Shown here: piece after piece, positions 12,501 to 27,500 of the stretch
Numbering within the stretch: position 1 is the first letter of the stretch
How the letters are laid out: each line of letters begins with the position of its first letter
Origin: Cymodocea nodosa
Lineage: Eukaryota; Streptophyta; Magnoliopsida; Alismatales; Cymodoceaceae
Length of the DNA stretch: 64,000 bases
Assembly (NCBI GenBank): GCA_036874045.1
Contig: CM072336.1
Location: forward strand, 8,336,501-8,400,500
Direction: 5' to 3'
The notes under the pieces: model-generated
The model's database searches: none
What the model was told of the DNA's origin: nothing
The model's input: only the letters and a program-made list of their open reading frames with translations
Made by a program: the position numbers and the translations under genes

Positions 12501-15500
12501 CATGAGTATCTTAGGAGTTTATAATCAGTATTGTCTCCTTCCAATTGTTACTGTTGTTGTTGTAAATACACAAGTTGGTCATAGTTATACATGTTCTTCC
12601 ACGTTCAAAGCGAGTTCATAGTATGACAGTAGCATAATATCTTTGGTAATTGATAACCATCTCATAATATTCAATATTGAGTGCTATATCAAGATAGCCC
12701 ACATGTGAATAGTATCATTCATATCCTAAAAGCTATGAGATTTCCTCCCCCCCTAAGTCTCCTAAATTCTCACCCAAGTTTAGAGAACATCTCCAGCTGC
12801 TAACATCTTTAAAATAAATCTCACAACTTCAAGCATGATCTTTGAGCTTTTTCTCTATCTTCATTTTCTCCATTTTTACTTGACTTCATTTTTCGCCATT
12901 GTTTGAGTTCCTGCAGCTTCCTTGACCTTACTTGTTTTTCTTTGACCTTGCTTTGCATCATTTCCATAATTCTTACAACAAACTTAATATACCCTACCAA
13001 TCGTTTCATATCATCAAAATCAATCCAAGAATAATTTTTCTAACATAAGTGTCAATTATGTTCTATTATTAAATGAGAGTGAGCATAATACCACATCAAT
13101 AGGGAGAAAAAGAAAAGAAAACTCTGTCCTCTAGGTTGCATTTGCTTAATTATTTATTGTTTTAATCTGGACATGACTCAAATTTTAACTATGTAAAATG
13201 AAAATAAACATGCCTAGAGGCATGACAATTCTTTGGGTGGGGTTGACTATTCCCTGGATGCCCCTTTTACCTAAGTGTTACAAATATTTAAATGAGTAAA
13301 TAGGTTAAAAACTCAATTACCTAAGCTTATAACCCTAATCTACAGATTGTCTTTCTTGTTCGACTTTCTTCCTCCTTCCTTTTGATGAAAAAACTATGAA
13401 ATTTTTTTCTTCTTTTTCTCCCTATTGATGTGGTCTTAGGCTCACTCTCATTTAATAATAGAACATAATTCACGCTTATGTTAGAAAAAAATTTCTTAGA
13501 TTGACTTTGATGATACAAAACTTAATGATAAATTGGTAGGATATATCAAGTTTGTTGTAAGAATTATAGAAATGATGCAAAGCAAGGTCAAGGAAGATGC
13601 AGGAACTCAAACAATGATGAAAAATGAAGTCAAGTAAAAATGGAGAAGAAAAGGCTCAAAGATCATGCTAGAAGATGCGAGAATTATTTTAAAGACATTT
13701 TCTTTTGTAGTGTTGAGTTATGAGAATTTTTATCCTACGAAAAAATTAGGATGCTCTATGATACTAGAATTTTCATATAAGACCATGCATGCACTTAAAA
13801 AAGATACTTAGAACAGCTTAATCATGCATCTAACTAAGCATTTAATCTGCCACAATTGGTATACCATTTTTGTAAAACAGAATACTGATTTTTGGGCCAA
13901 GAGTGGATGCAGACTTTAGACACAGATCAACATATTAATTTTAGTACCAACATACCATTTTGAGGAACAATGGTTGCTAGACCAGGAACGGCATACCAAT
14001 TAGCAGTGTTTGAAAAAAGCAAAATACTGTTACTGCAAAATGACAAATCATTTATCTAGGGTTCATATTATCCAACATATCAATTTCATCACCAATATAC
14101 TAATTGTCCTTCAAGAAACTAGGGCTCATATAGTTTGGCATAACAATTTTTTCATTGGTATACCAACCTAACTAGTCATTGGAGAAACAATACACCATAT
14201 CTATTGAAAACATAAAGTGTATCTAGTCATTTCAATCTTAGAGATAGGTTTCCAAACCCTATAAATAGGCACCAATAGGGTGTAGATTGATACCTCTGAT
14301 GTATCCAACGTCTTTTTTGCTCAAATTTCAATTTCAAGGCATTTTTATTCAAGTTTTATTAACGAATCATAAGCATCACATTTGTACATAATTTTTTAGG
14401 TAAAAACTTATCTTTACTGGGTTATGGTGAGGGCTCTTCAGGTTGTGAGGAGGAAAGGTTTGGCAAGTGTTACCACAGAAGGCATAAGTGACAGAGTGAT
14501 AATCCACATTATGTTGGAACTAGTAGCATCTAGTAGATCCAGATCCGATTACCTGTTATGTTGTATATATATTTGTAATGCTTGTATTGTTGAGAGATTG
14601 ATTGTCATTACCTCCCCAAACTCATCTCTTAACTTGGTGTTAGAGCCTTGTTAAAACCTAACCCTAGGCAACCACAACCACCTCCGTTAGACCCTTTTTC
14701 TTTGTAACCAACAACAATGTTGAATAATCCCTCCAACAAGGGAATCATAGCCCTCACACTCTTTTTGTAATCTCATCACCTCCTTATAACGAGTGGGTGG
14801 TGGAGAACACTTTAGAACAGTTCTTGTAGTGATGGGTTGTAGGAAAACACTTGAGAATCATTTTCCACAAAATGGAGTTGCCAATGCTGGAATCATGGTT
14901 GGAGAAGTTGAATGTCATCGATATGAAGTTGAACCAAACGAATTATTACTGTTGGGCAAGCACTTTCAAAACATTTGTTGTCACAAAAATGAAAGAGCAT
15001 CATCTAACAGATGACCTACTAGATGCAAAGGTCGCGAATTTCTCTACCTAGCAAGTGGTGGATCATGGAGTTATCACTTGGATCATCAACAACATTAAAG
15101 AGAATATTGCACAAAGTATCTCCCAACTTGGACCAACCAAGTGCATTTGGAAAACCCTACAAGCAACCTATGGAAATGACCAAAATATCTCACACATATG
15201 CAAAATGTACAAGCAACTCATCTCGCACAAGCAAGGTGAAAAATTAATACACTTGTGCTATAGTTGTCTTTATACTCTTCTGAATGACCTCAATGCCTAT
15301 CAGCCATGAGTCATCGACATTCCTACAAAGAGAAGATATCATGAAGAGCTGGGAGTTGCCCTCTACCTATCTAGATTACATCTTGATCTATCGTCACAGA
15401 TTTGTAGGTAGATTCTTGTAGCTAACAATATTCTCTCACTACAGACAACCTTCAACTGAGTTCTGCACCTTATGACTTCAACTTCTTCGTTTGTTGAAGC

Positions 15501-18500
15501 TACTACACTATAATAACTCTAAAATCACATGACCCTAGATAAGATGATGTGTGCAACTCCTATTAGAACTTTTTCTCTTTGCAAGATGGACAAGGGCACT
15601 CTAACAATCAACCTTGCAACCCTATATTCATTGTTCAAATTTGAGCATCCATCTAATAGATGCTAGGACAAATTTGGGCATACTCTAACACTTCAACCCA
15701 TTTAGTCGTTGTTGACACACAATCCACTAATCAAAGCATAATTGTTTCTAGATGATAGATGAAATAGGTCTCTCAAGTAGATCATGAAGAATTGATGATT
15801 CTTTGAGCTCAGCAAACTAGTGAAGCAACAACAACCCATGTTCTATCTTCTAATATGCAAGCCCTTCCAACAACAACCTATGTTCTATCTTCTAATATGC
15901 AAACACTTCACATATCCTCTCATAATAATTATTGGATAATTGATTCTAGAGCCTCAAATTGCATCTCTAGTAATCACACCCACTTCACTTGTCTTATTCA
16001 AATGCCTAATCTTAATTCAATTGCTTTAATTGATGAGCATAAATGTCTTGTATCTAGAGAGGGCACTACATCCATCAACCCTAATCTTTCCCTTGAAAAT
16101 GTCCTATATATCCGTGATTTTCCTATTAACCTATTATCAACTAATGTCATCACTAAGTAATTATATTGTTCAATTATATTTTACTCTTTTCATTGCACCT
16201 TTCAAGATCTACAGATGAGAAAAAGGATTAGTTTAGGCCTTGAAATAGGTTGTGACATACACATTTTTGCCAAAGATGACATTCCTCAAGGACTTGCTAT
16301 AATGATTACCTTAGGTGATGTCTACTTGTTGTGGTATCATTGCCTTGGATATCCTTTTCTTGGCAAATTACATAAAGTTTTACCTTGGATATCTATTAGT
16401 CTTTTTAATTGGCAGTCTTGTATGATAGGTAACCAATTTCATGTTACCTATAAGAGTCATGAGTTGTTTTTTACTATTGCTTTATTTGACATTATTCATT
16501 GTGATATTTAGAAACCTTCTAGAGTCACATTTATCAAAGGTTATTAGTATTATATTATGTTTGTTGATGATTTCTCACATGCCTCTTAGATATATTTGTT
16601 GAAAAATCATCAACATGTCTTTGATGTAATCCTTAATTTCTTCAATGAAATAAAAACTCAATTCGGTATTACACCAAAGATTTTCCATAATAATAATGCT
16701 CTTAAGTTTGTTCAATCTAATGTAAAATCTTTTTGCTTACAACGTGGTATCATTCATCAAATAACTTGTACACATACCTCCTAATAAAATGATATTGCAG
16801 AATATAAACATCATCATTTTCTTGATATTGTATGCACCCTTCTAGTTGAGATGAACGTGTCCAAGTATTTTTGGTCTGATGTTGTTGTCATAACTTCTTA
16901 TCTTATCAATCACATGTCATCCTCTCCTTTAGGTGAAGTAATTCCTCTTCCTTACACCAAATCAAGAGTGTACCACATTTGTCAAAAACATAGCAATTGA
17001 ATTAGACAAACCTTTTCCTCATTTTCTTAAATGTGTTTTTGTTAGATATTCTCATATTAAGAAGAGTTATCATTGTTATCATCCTCCTACCCAACATTAT
17101 TTTGTTTTAGTTGATGTCATGTTTTGTGTAAATACTCCCTTCTTTTCTACTACTTCCACTAAGGCCTCACCTTTTTCTCTTCCTCATCCTCCTTTTGTTG
17201 ACCCCTCTTTTAGTTCTCAAGATCAATCCAAGGTGGCAGATGCATCTTCAGCTCTAACCTACTCATCACTACCTTTAGAGGTTTATCATAGACCTAGATA
17301 TCGTATATAGTCCACAACCCTAGTCAAGCCACAATCTTCCATCGATGTAAATCATACCTCTCTTGATCTTCCCATTGCCTTTCATAAAGGCACACATTCC
17401 TCTACCTATCATCTCATTTCCCATTTTGTTTCCTATGACTTTCTTTCCCCTCATTGTATGCAATTTGCCCTAGCCTTATCTTCAAAATCTATTCCTAAGA
17501 ATTATTGTGAAGTACTTATCCTTCCTGAATAGAAACATGTTACAGATGTGGAAATGCAAACTTTACATGCTAGAGGGGCATGAGAGCTTGTTGATAGCCC
17601 AAGGATGTTCCTATTATTAGCAGTAGATGAGTATATACTATCAAATACAAACTTTATAGTTCTATTGAGCGACACAAGGCTTGTCTCATCGCTCAAGGCT
17701 TTACACAGACATTGAGTGTTGATTATGAAAAGACATTTTTTCTAGTTGCCCACCTCAATTCCATATGGGTTCTTTTGTCTTTAGTGGTTAGTGAAGCCTA
17801 GACCATGTCCCAATTGATATTTGGAATATCTTTCTTTATGGTGACATATAAGAGCAAGTGTATATAAAAAAACCTCTTAAGTATGTTGTTTAAAAGAAAA
17901 ATCAAGTCTATCAACTAAGAAAGGCAATCTATGGACTTAAGCAAAGTCCACAAGTTTGGTTTTCCAAGCTTAGCTCCATTATGATTTCACAAGGTTTCAA
18001 AAAGTGTGTGGTTGAAAACTCAATCTTCATTAGGAAGTGACCATCTAGGTATACTATTTTTACTATTTATGTTGATGATATACTATTGATAGGTGACAAT
18101 GTTAAAGACATTAATACAACCAAAGTCTTTCTTACTTAACATTTTATCATCAAAGATATAGGTAAGCTAAGATACTTTTTGGGCAGAGGAAAGATGGTGT
18201 TTTTACAAAGGAAGTATGCTCTTGACTTATTGAAAGATATAGGTCTTCTAGGTTGTAAATTAGAACAAACTCCAATAGAAGCAAGACCACCTTTCTAGGA
18301 CACCACATCTGATCTTTTAATGATGTTGAATGATACAAGAAGCTAATTGGTAAGCTCATTTATCTTACGATTACTAGATCAGATATCTCTTATATTATAA
18401 GACTTTTGAGTTAATTTATGAAGAAACCAAGGATGGTTCATTGGGATGGAGCCTTGAGAGTGTTAGCCTATGTTAAAAACATCTTAGGAAAAGGTCTCAT

Positions 18501-21500
18501 TTATTTCAAAAATGATCATTTAAATGTGGTTAACTACTTCAATTCTAACTATGCAAGAGACAAGGATGATAGAAGGTTTACTTCTAAATATTGCACCTAT
18601 GCTAGAGGAAACATTGTAACATGGTGAAACAAGAAATAAAATGTTATTTCTAAGTCAAATGCTAAAATAGAGTATAAGGCAACGTCTCAAACAACAAGTA
18701 AATTACTTTAGCTAAAGTCCTTTCTCACGGAAGTTGGTGTTCAAATTTCAATTCTTGTGATAATGTATTATGACAATCAGGTTGTCATTTACATTGGAAG
18801 TAACAATACTTTTCATGAGTATACAAAAAATATGGAAGTTGATTGCCACTTTGTGTAAGAATTGATAGAAAGAGGTGTTATCATCACATCTTATACTCGA
18901 TCCTCTAATTAGCTTGCAAATAGCCTTACTAAAAGTCTCAACATAGGAGTGTTTAAGCAATTTTGTAATAAGCTAAGGATGTTCAATTTATACTCACTAA
19001 CTTGAGGGGGAGTGTTGGAACTGTAAGATTTGATAGATCTAGATCCATACAAAATTTGATTACCCATTTATGTTGTATACATATTTGTAATACTTGTATT
19101 GTCGAGAGATTGATTGTCATTATCTCCCTAAACTCATCTCTTAACACATTATTTAGTAAGCATGATGAGTAGGCATAGCCCTAGGTTGTGGGGTAAACCA
19201 CTATAAATTTTGTGTATTCTTATAGTTTGTGTTTTCATTTACATTTATTTTACATTTGCATTGTATTTATTTATTAAAGCTTATAATATCAACTATTAAT
19301 AATTTATTAAATTCATTATTCACTCCTCTTTAGTAGAGTCAATTGATCCTAACAACTTATATAAGACAAATTTGGTTGTCACAACTCAAGCTTAAAGGGA
19401 AAAAAGTTTTGCTAAAATCATCTAATACATATTTCAACAAGAAATGCAAGGACATCTCCTCTCTTAGGAAGAACATTTTTTCTTCTAATATTAAACATGT
19501 AAATATGCAACGTATATGTATACAATTAATTGATAAGTTGGGACTCACAAATTGACACCTTTATTGATCCTACGCCATGCATAATCCTCCCATCCATTTG
19601 GCAAAGCATCAATAAATTCCTTTGTAAGTATTGTAGTACTATTCCGAACCTGGAACACAAAATATGAAATTCAACCATTAGTCATTAATATAATTATATA
19701 GTGAAGTTGTTTACTTGTCATGCTGACATAATTAGTTTGCAAAGAACACTAAAGTTCAATTTAATTGATCATAATCTTCATATAACTTAATTAAATTAAA
19801 CTACATGATCAAATTACAATATTCGGCAACTAAATGTAAACCAATTATAAGATTATATAAGAATCAATATTATCATTTAAGGTCATGTTTGAATAGTTGA
19901 GTAATGTCTCAAAGAACTTATTTGCTTATAATCAAATTTTTAAAGCTTGTAATAATAATAAAATCAAATATTGGAATTTAATTAAGGAAGGCAATTTCAT
20001 TTCATTGCATTACATACTGATTACAGTTAACTAAACAAAGCCTAAAAGGAAAAGTCAGTGCACAAAACTCCCACTAATGCGGAGTCCAAAGAGAATTAAA
20101 TTCTATGTAATTTTACTTACCTCCATAAATGGAAAGGTTATCTAGGATTCAAACTTTTGACTTCTAAGTCACAATGGAACAAACTTATTGTTGTGCAATA
20201 ACAAGCTAAAAAGGACATATAGATATTTATGCAAAACTTGAAAATATATATATAATTGCATATAAGTCTTTTAGAACCATTTTCCATTCCTATCCCTAAT
20301 TCCTTTTGTAGGCATTGAATTCATGCATAAGAAACACCAACAAATCAATGAAAAAAGAGGCATGAAAATGAAGAATATTATTTCTTAAATTTATAATCCA
20401 GTAAATGAGGAAATAGACAAGCCATAACTTTTTGACAAAAAGCATGAACTGTGTATTATAGATAAACTGGTATACAGAACAAACAAAAAGTAGAGAAACG
20501 TTGATGTACAAACCTGCTCCCATGTGGCAACAGCTTCGCAAATATTAAATTCAAAAGATAAACCCTCAAGGTCACCAGTCTTGGGATCTCTCTAAGAGTA
20601 CAAAAAATAATCAAAAGAGAAATGCCAACCAGAATGAATTAGCTTATGAGATGCAATTGCAAAAGTATCTAAAATAAATATGGATGGAAAGCACAATGGA
20701 TAAGTCTTATGAATAACTCTTATCCTTCTGAAAAATGGAAGGCACAGTGAGTTTGTGATATTGATTAGTTTATTTTTTACGTTTTTCACAAAATCAAACT
20801 TTGTTTCATTAGATCACATTTTTATGAAGTTGTATACTCTAGTTACATGGATTTGTGTAAATGAAAGAAATTACTTTCAGGATTAGGAGTTAAGAGTTGC
20901 AAGCTTTAAGAGATTCAGCCCAACACTAAACAAAATAGGTCATAAGTGCACTTCCATTTTACATAGACCTAACTAGATGATTAAAACAAGGTTTGATCCA
21001 ATTAAAGACCAACATCATGATCGGCTTTATACAATGGTTATAATGGAAAGCACCTAAGTTGCAACAAAGCACTGCCTGCATGATAAGTCCGTGAGCATTT
21101 ACATGCCTTTTCTTATACTATTTTAACCAGAGTCTTACCAGAATGCTATCAGATATAACAAGGATGCAACTTTAGGTGCTAAAACTTTTAAAAATTCAAA
21201 ATATAATATTTTAAATATGTTTAGATGTTAATGTATTCATATAGTTGCTGTTATGTTAATCTTATTCAACATAATATAGTTATTTGTTATTTGATATGTA
21301 TTTCAATTTTTTTATGGATTGGTTACACAAACTACATTAATTATATACAACATTAACAAAAAAAATAGTGAAAATATAAGGATTGGTTAAAAAGTTTCAC
21401 TATAAAAAGAACAGACACCTAAATATTTAAGCATTCTTTGATTCTAGCAATGCAAGGGACAAAGGAAATAGAAAGTTGACATCTGGCAACTATACTTATG

Positions 21501-24500
21501 TTGATGGTACTTGAAGTAAGAAGCAAAATGTTTTATCTAGATCCAATGCTAATGGTGAGTACAAGTTCATGAAACAGACATTGTGTGACATGATTCAAGT
21601 TTTTACTCGTTGAGCTTGGATTGCACATACAACTTCCAATGTCCATGCACTATAACAATCAAGCTACTATCTTCATTATGTATAATCCTACATTTTATGA
21701 GAGGACAAAATAAATGAAGTTGAGCGCCACTTTGTAAGGAACTTGGCGATGAAAGGATTAGCCATCAATGTATTTGAGTCATTATGTAAAAAGTTAGGTA
21801 TGTTAGACATATATGCTCTAACTTAAAGGAGAGTATTAACTATGCTAATAATTTTATGAATATCTATTTAATTAGGGTTCTAGGGACCCTTATATATTTG
21901 TAATCCTAATTGTTACTATGAAGTTGGCAGAAAAATCATCATCTTCATTAGCAAACCAACTATAATATGTATATAGTGAGTAATGGACAAAGATAATGGA
22001 TATCCATTAACCCACTTACATAAACTAAAACTCTAATATTAGCAATGACATTAGACACTCATATTCCTTAAGCTAAAGGATATATATCTATCATGCCCAA
22101 CTTATTACACAGACTCAAAAATACTACTCCCTAATCTTTTTGTAAGTATATCTACAAGTTGCTTAGATGAATAAGTGTAACAAATAGAAATCAAGCCTTT
22201 CATCATTGTGTTTTGAACATAATAATAATCAACTTCAACATGTTTGGTATGTTTATGGAAAGTTGGATTTGTTAGAATGTATATATGCAATAGGCCCAAT
22301 GGTCATGTGTGTATATATGTGTAAAGTTAGAATGGTTAACACTTAATCCCACTTAATCCTCCATTAACATGGTAGTAGAGCGGGTTTAGTGTTAACCCTA
22401 ACTTTCCATTGTTGTCGACACTATTGTTGGGCTATCTTCTTTGCTATCAACTATGCTTCTAGCATCCTTTGACCAAGTCTTCTTCTCGATGAAGTTATCT
22501 CTAGTTGTGCTTGGACTCTATGGTTGGCTCCTCATCTTCCTTGAGAGGCTCATGTGTGGATGACTGGACTTCAAAACTCACTACCACCGACGTCAAGTTA
22601 TCTTTGACGAACTGCCACCTTTGGGTGAGCACCTTCGAGAATTTTTTGGTGATGCATATGAAGCTCAAGCACCTATAGGAAGAACCGTTGGGCATCAAAG
22701 ATTCTAGCTATGCTACCTAGCATGCATCTAACTGTGCAGTTGTCAAGTGGATACTTGTCAACATAGAGAAACCTATTGTGCAAAGCATTGTGCACGTCTG
22801 TCCTGCTCGATTGATGTGGGAAACCCTTCGGGCCACCTATGCGAACGAAAACAACATTGTTAGGGTCTACAACATCTTTGAATCCTTATTTTCCAATTGT
22901 TAAAGGGATTGATCACTACATAAGTATTTTGCATCAATAAAAACCCTACTTGATGAATTGGAAATTCATCAACCGTTGGTTACAGACTTGCTGACCTTAA
23001 GCTCAGGGTTGCCATTTTTCTCACAAGAATGCACCAGAATATCGCGGACAAAATCCATGGCCAAATACTTAGAGGAGAGTCAGTTCCATCTCTGCCACTC
23101 TGAATCAAGCTCTTCATGTGCAACCTACAAAGCTTCCAACTGCAAATCCCATTGAAGTTACTACCCTCTTCTCTAGAGAATCCTGTGGCAACAGTCCCTC
23201 TCGAAGTTGTGGCTGATCAAGTGGAAAATTGCATGTTTCCTGTGAACATTGTGGTCTTTGTGGTCATATGCCTAAAAATTGTTGAGCGAAGTTTGGCCAA
23301 CCAACACAACCACCAACTCTTGCAACCTCTGCCACTGATGTTCACTCTATAGATCAACATCAATCAAAATCAATCGTCCTCTCATAGCAAGATTATGATG
23401 AATATCTTTTATTAAAGGCCAATCAATTTTCAAGTGTTAACACTACTAATGCTACGCATGCCTTCTTCTCTAGTATATCTTCCTCCACTATTGCTCTTAA
23501 AAATTCTTGGATTATTGATTCCAATGCTTCTGTACATATGAGTGGTACAAAATCCCTTCTTTACATGCCTCTTTAAACTATCCAATCTTTGATCTGTTGC
23601 TATTGTAGACAGTCGAAATTGTACAATTCATAGTGAGGGGAATGTAAAGACAACCCCTAACATTACACTTGATAATGTTTTATACATGAATTTCCTATAA
23701 ACATTTTATCCATCAGTACAATTACTAAACAATTATATTATTTTGTCTCTTTCTTTCCCTTTCATTATACCTTTTAGGACTTACAAATAGGGAAGAAGAT
23801 TAGTTTAAGGTATGATCGAGGCCATGGAGTTTATGTGTTAGCTCACATTGATATACCAAAAGGACTTGCTTCTATTACTACTTCTAGTGAATCGTCCCTT
23901 CTTTAGCATCGACGGCTTAGACATCCATCTCTTCATAAGCTTCAAACTGCACTCCTCTGGATTTCAATGTTGTTGATTTCATATAAGTCTTATATTTTAG
24001 GTAAGCATTTCCTTGCTACATATCACATTCGTGAGTTGTCTACAGTTTCTATTATGTTGAACTTATTACTTATGATATTTAGGGTCCTTCTCGGTTTCCA
24101 TTTATGTTGAGTCATAGTTACTACATTGTCTTTATTGATAAATACTCTTAGGTGTCATGGGTGTACTTATTAAAGGATCAAAAAAGTATTTCTAATGTTA
24201 TATGTACCTTTCTTAATGAAATTGAAAATTAGTTTTCTATTACTCCCAAAATTTTTCGTACTGATAATGCCTTGGAGTTCCTTCAACATGAGAATTACAA
24301 TTTATTCCTCTCAAGGAATATTACATTAAACTATTTGTCCACACACATCTCAACAAAACAGCATCGCTAAGCGAAAACATTATCATATTCTTAACATTGC
24401 TCGCACCCTTTTGCTTGAGATGCATGTTCCTCGTTATTTATAGTCTGATGTCATTCTCACTATTGCTTATCTTATCAATTGTATGCCCTCCTCTACTCTT

Positions 24501-27500
24501 GGTAGGCAAATTCATTTTCAATGATTGTTTCCAGATAATGAGTTGTTTATCTTACTACCTCGTGTTTTTGAGTGTACTGCTTTTGTTAAGGATCATTCTT
24601 CGAGCTTAGACAAACTTGCACTTTGCTCCCTTAAATGAGTTTTCGTTGGCTACTCTCGTATTCAAAAAGGGTATCGATGCTATCATCCTCCCACACGTCA
24701 TTATTTTACTTCCTTTGATGATCATTTTTTAGAGGAAGTTCCCAACTTTTTTAGGTCGGGTATGGTCAACAACCCTTTAACAATATCCTATCCCTTGTCC
24801 TTTAAGTCTCTCCTTCTGTTGTTCCTTCCCTTGAATCTTCAAAAGTGTCTCCTTTATCTCATCCCTTACAAGTTTATCATCAACGACGACACATCTAAGA
24901 GACTCCACCTACTCTAGATATGCCCACCTCTTCCACGTCTATAGGTCCATCACTCTCTAATCTTGACCTCCCTATTGCACATCACAAAAGTACACATACC
25001 TTTACTATCTATCTTATTTCTAACTTTGTTTCCTATGATTCACTTGGTGTCTCTCATCGTAAATATGCCTTATTCTTATTTTCAAAATCAATACCTAAGG
25101 ATTTTCATGAAGCACTTACTCTTCCTCAATGGAAGCATGCTATGGATGAAGAAATGCAGACATTAATTAGCTGTGGCACTTGGGAATTGATTCCTCATCC
25201 TGCCAACTCATTGATGGATAGTTGTCATTGGGTTTTCACTATCAAGTGCAATCTCAATGGTTTTGTAGACCACTACAAGGCACACTTAGTTACTTGGGGT
25301 TTTACACAAACATATGGTATTGACTACAAAGAGACATCTCCTATTGCTTGTCTCAACTCCATCTGCATTCTTCTTTCTGTTGCAGTGAATCAAGGATGGT
25401 CTCTCTACTAGATGGATGTTAGTAATGTCTTTTTCTATAAAGATTTGGATGAGAAAGCTTTTATAGAGCAACTTCTTAGGTTTGTTGCTTAGGAGGAGAA
25501 CACTATATACTTTCTCAAGAAGGCAATTTATGGACTCAAACAAAGCCCACGAGCTTGGTTTGCCAAGTTTAGTTTTGTGCTACTACAATATAATTTCAAG
25601 AAGTGTGTGGTTGACCTGTCTATCTTTGTTCATGAGAGTCACGATAGCTATGTCATTTTAGCAGTGTATGTTGATGACATTCTTCTAACAGGTAGTGATG
25701 TGATAGGTCTTTCCAAAACTAAAGAGATGTTACAAAGCAACTTTCTATTAAAGATCTGGCCAAATCAAAATACTTTCTGGATATTGAATTTACCTACAAG
25801 GGAGATCAAATACTTCTTACACAAAGGAAATATGCTCTTGATTTGTTAAAGGAGACAAGTCTTCTTGGTTGCAAGTCAAAATCCACTCCAGTTGAGTTAA
25901 ATCCACCTTTTGGGATAGAGAGTCAGATCTATATCCTAATGTGGAGCAATATCACAAACTTATTGGAAAACTCATCTATCTTCTTGTCACTAGGCTTGAT
26001 ATTACCTATATTGTTGGTGTCCTTAGGCAATTTATGTAAGAACCTACATAGGTACATTGGAATAGAGCTATACATCTCCTATCTTATATAAAGGATTCAC
26101 TAGGAAAAGGATTAATTTATTTTAAGAATTGTCATCTTTAGGTCAAGGCATACTCAGACTCCAGTTTGGGCAATGACACCAAGAGAAGATTCACATTTGA
26201 ATATTGCATATATGTGGAGGCAACCAAGTGACATGGAGAAGCAAGAAACAAAGTGTTCCTTCAAAATCAAGTGTAGAAGCAAAATTTTGATCTATGTCTT
26301 AAACTACTAGTGAACTAGTATTGATTAAAAATCTATTATCTGAATGGAGAATAACTATCTCAACTCCTATCAACATGTTTTGTGACAACCAATCTGCTAT
26401 CTACATTATTAGTAATGAGTATTATCGAGAATGCTTCAAGCACATTGAGATTAATTGTTACTATGTTTGTGACATTGTTGAACGTGGTATCATATCACTT
26501 CCTTTAACAAGATTCAAGGATTAAATTGCAGATATCTTCACCAAGGCTTTACGAATTAGTCCATTAAGTAATCTTTGTAACAAGTTGAGACTTGTAGATA
26601 TTTATGCTCTAATTTGAGGGGGGAGTGTTATAATGTATATGTGCAATAGGCCCAATGGTCATGTGTATATCTATGTATGTAAACTTCTTTGGAATAATAG
26701 TTAACACTTAATCCTTCACTAATAGGATTATTAGCTATAAAAATTACAATTTGATTATCATGATACATGTGCATAGGACTCTTAGGTAATGAAGCCAAAC
26801 TCCTTAAGCAATGACTTGAGCCACATAATCTCACATGTTGTTTGTTTGTATCAATGACCTATACTCAACTTTAGCACTAGATTTGGATACTACATTTTAC
26901 TTCTTATTTCACTAAGTAATTAAGTTACTACTAACATATGTGCCAAAACCTAAGTTAGACATTTTATCGCCTTTATCACCTACATGGCTTGAATCAAAAT
27001 ATGCCTTAAACCTTAGATTTCCATGTTTTCATATGTGGGTCCCCTTCCTAGCACACTTTTCACATAAGCTAGTACATGAAGAACACATCAAATGAACTTT
27101 CTTTAGTTCATGCATGAAGTAGCTAAGTAAACCCACTTAACATGAAACATTTGGTCTAGTAATGGTAAGATTAATTAGTTTCTCAATCAATCTTCTATAT
27201 TATCCTGAATTTTCTAGCATCTCAAATGAGTTACCTCAAAAGGGTAGATTGGACTCTATTAGTCTGCTCTTAAGTTTGCAACCCAAGAGTCTAGTCTCTT
27301 ATAGTAAGTCAAGAGTATATTTTCTTTGAAATAAAGTCATTTTCCCTTTAGAGTATGCAAACTCTATATTTAGAAAATGCTTTGGTTTTGTCATATCCTT
27401 GGTAGCAAAAAATTTCTTAAGATAATCTTTTGCATGCATAATTGTATTTGCATCACTACCAATCAACAAGATGTCATAAACATAAACTAGCATCACACAA

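Larger units (their letters stand above)
14512..19146 (+). mobile_element. Copia LTR retrotransposon A, broken, nested in intron 5
   Basis: A 4.6-kb element bounded by short LTRs (14512 to about 14634, and 19013-19146) that begin tgttggaact and end ctcttaac(a). The target duplication catta is perfect (14507-14511 and 19147-19151). A primer-binding-like ttggtgttagagcc follows the left LTR and a polypurine tract (cttgagggggag) precedes the right one. Order inside is gag (about 14850-15310), protease region (about 15855-16160), integrase (about 16210-16960), reverse transcriptase (about 17500-18250) and RNase H (about 18418-18950). Integrase before reverse transcriptase makes it copia. It is heavily broken (more than ten breaks), and the LTRs differ at many positions, so it is old. 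It sits inside the probable solo LTR. Confidence 0.88.
13479..19354 (+). mobile_element. Probable solo LTR of a SIRE/Maximus-type copia element, split by a nested element
   Basis: Sequence from tgttagaaaa at 13479 to gatcctaaca at 19354, leaving out the nested element 14512-19146, has features I associate with SIRE/Maximus LTRs. These are a start resembling gactttgatgat, a TATA-like ctataaatagg near 14260, and an end with tcctctttagtagagtcaat. That gives an LTR of about 1.2 kb. Flanking pentamers gctta (13474-13478) and actta (19355-19359) match at 4 of 5 bases. No second LTR or internal region was found. The family assignment is from memory. Confidence 0.45.
22270..26724 (+). mobile_element. 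Copia LTR retrotransposon B, broken, nested in element C
   Basis: A 4.46-kb element with LTRs of about 100 bp (22270-22369 and 26626-26724), both opening tgtta.aatgtatat.tgcaataggcccaat. They are bounded by the perfect target duplication ggatt (22265-22269 and 26725-26729). A primer-binding-like tggtagtagagc follows the left LTR, and a polypurine tract (tttgaggggggag) precedes the right. Inside are gag with a zinc-knuckle remnant (about 22690-23300), protease (about 23450-23700), integrase (about 23790-24700), reverse transcriptase (about 24920-25850) and RNase H (about 26090-26560), which is the copia order. The longest open stretch is 163 codons, and many breaks exist. The LTRs have diverged strongly in the middle, so it is old. 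Confidence 0.88.
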
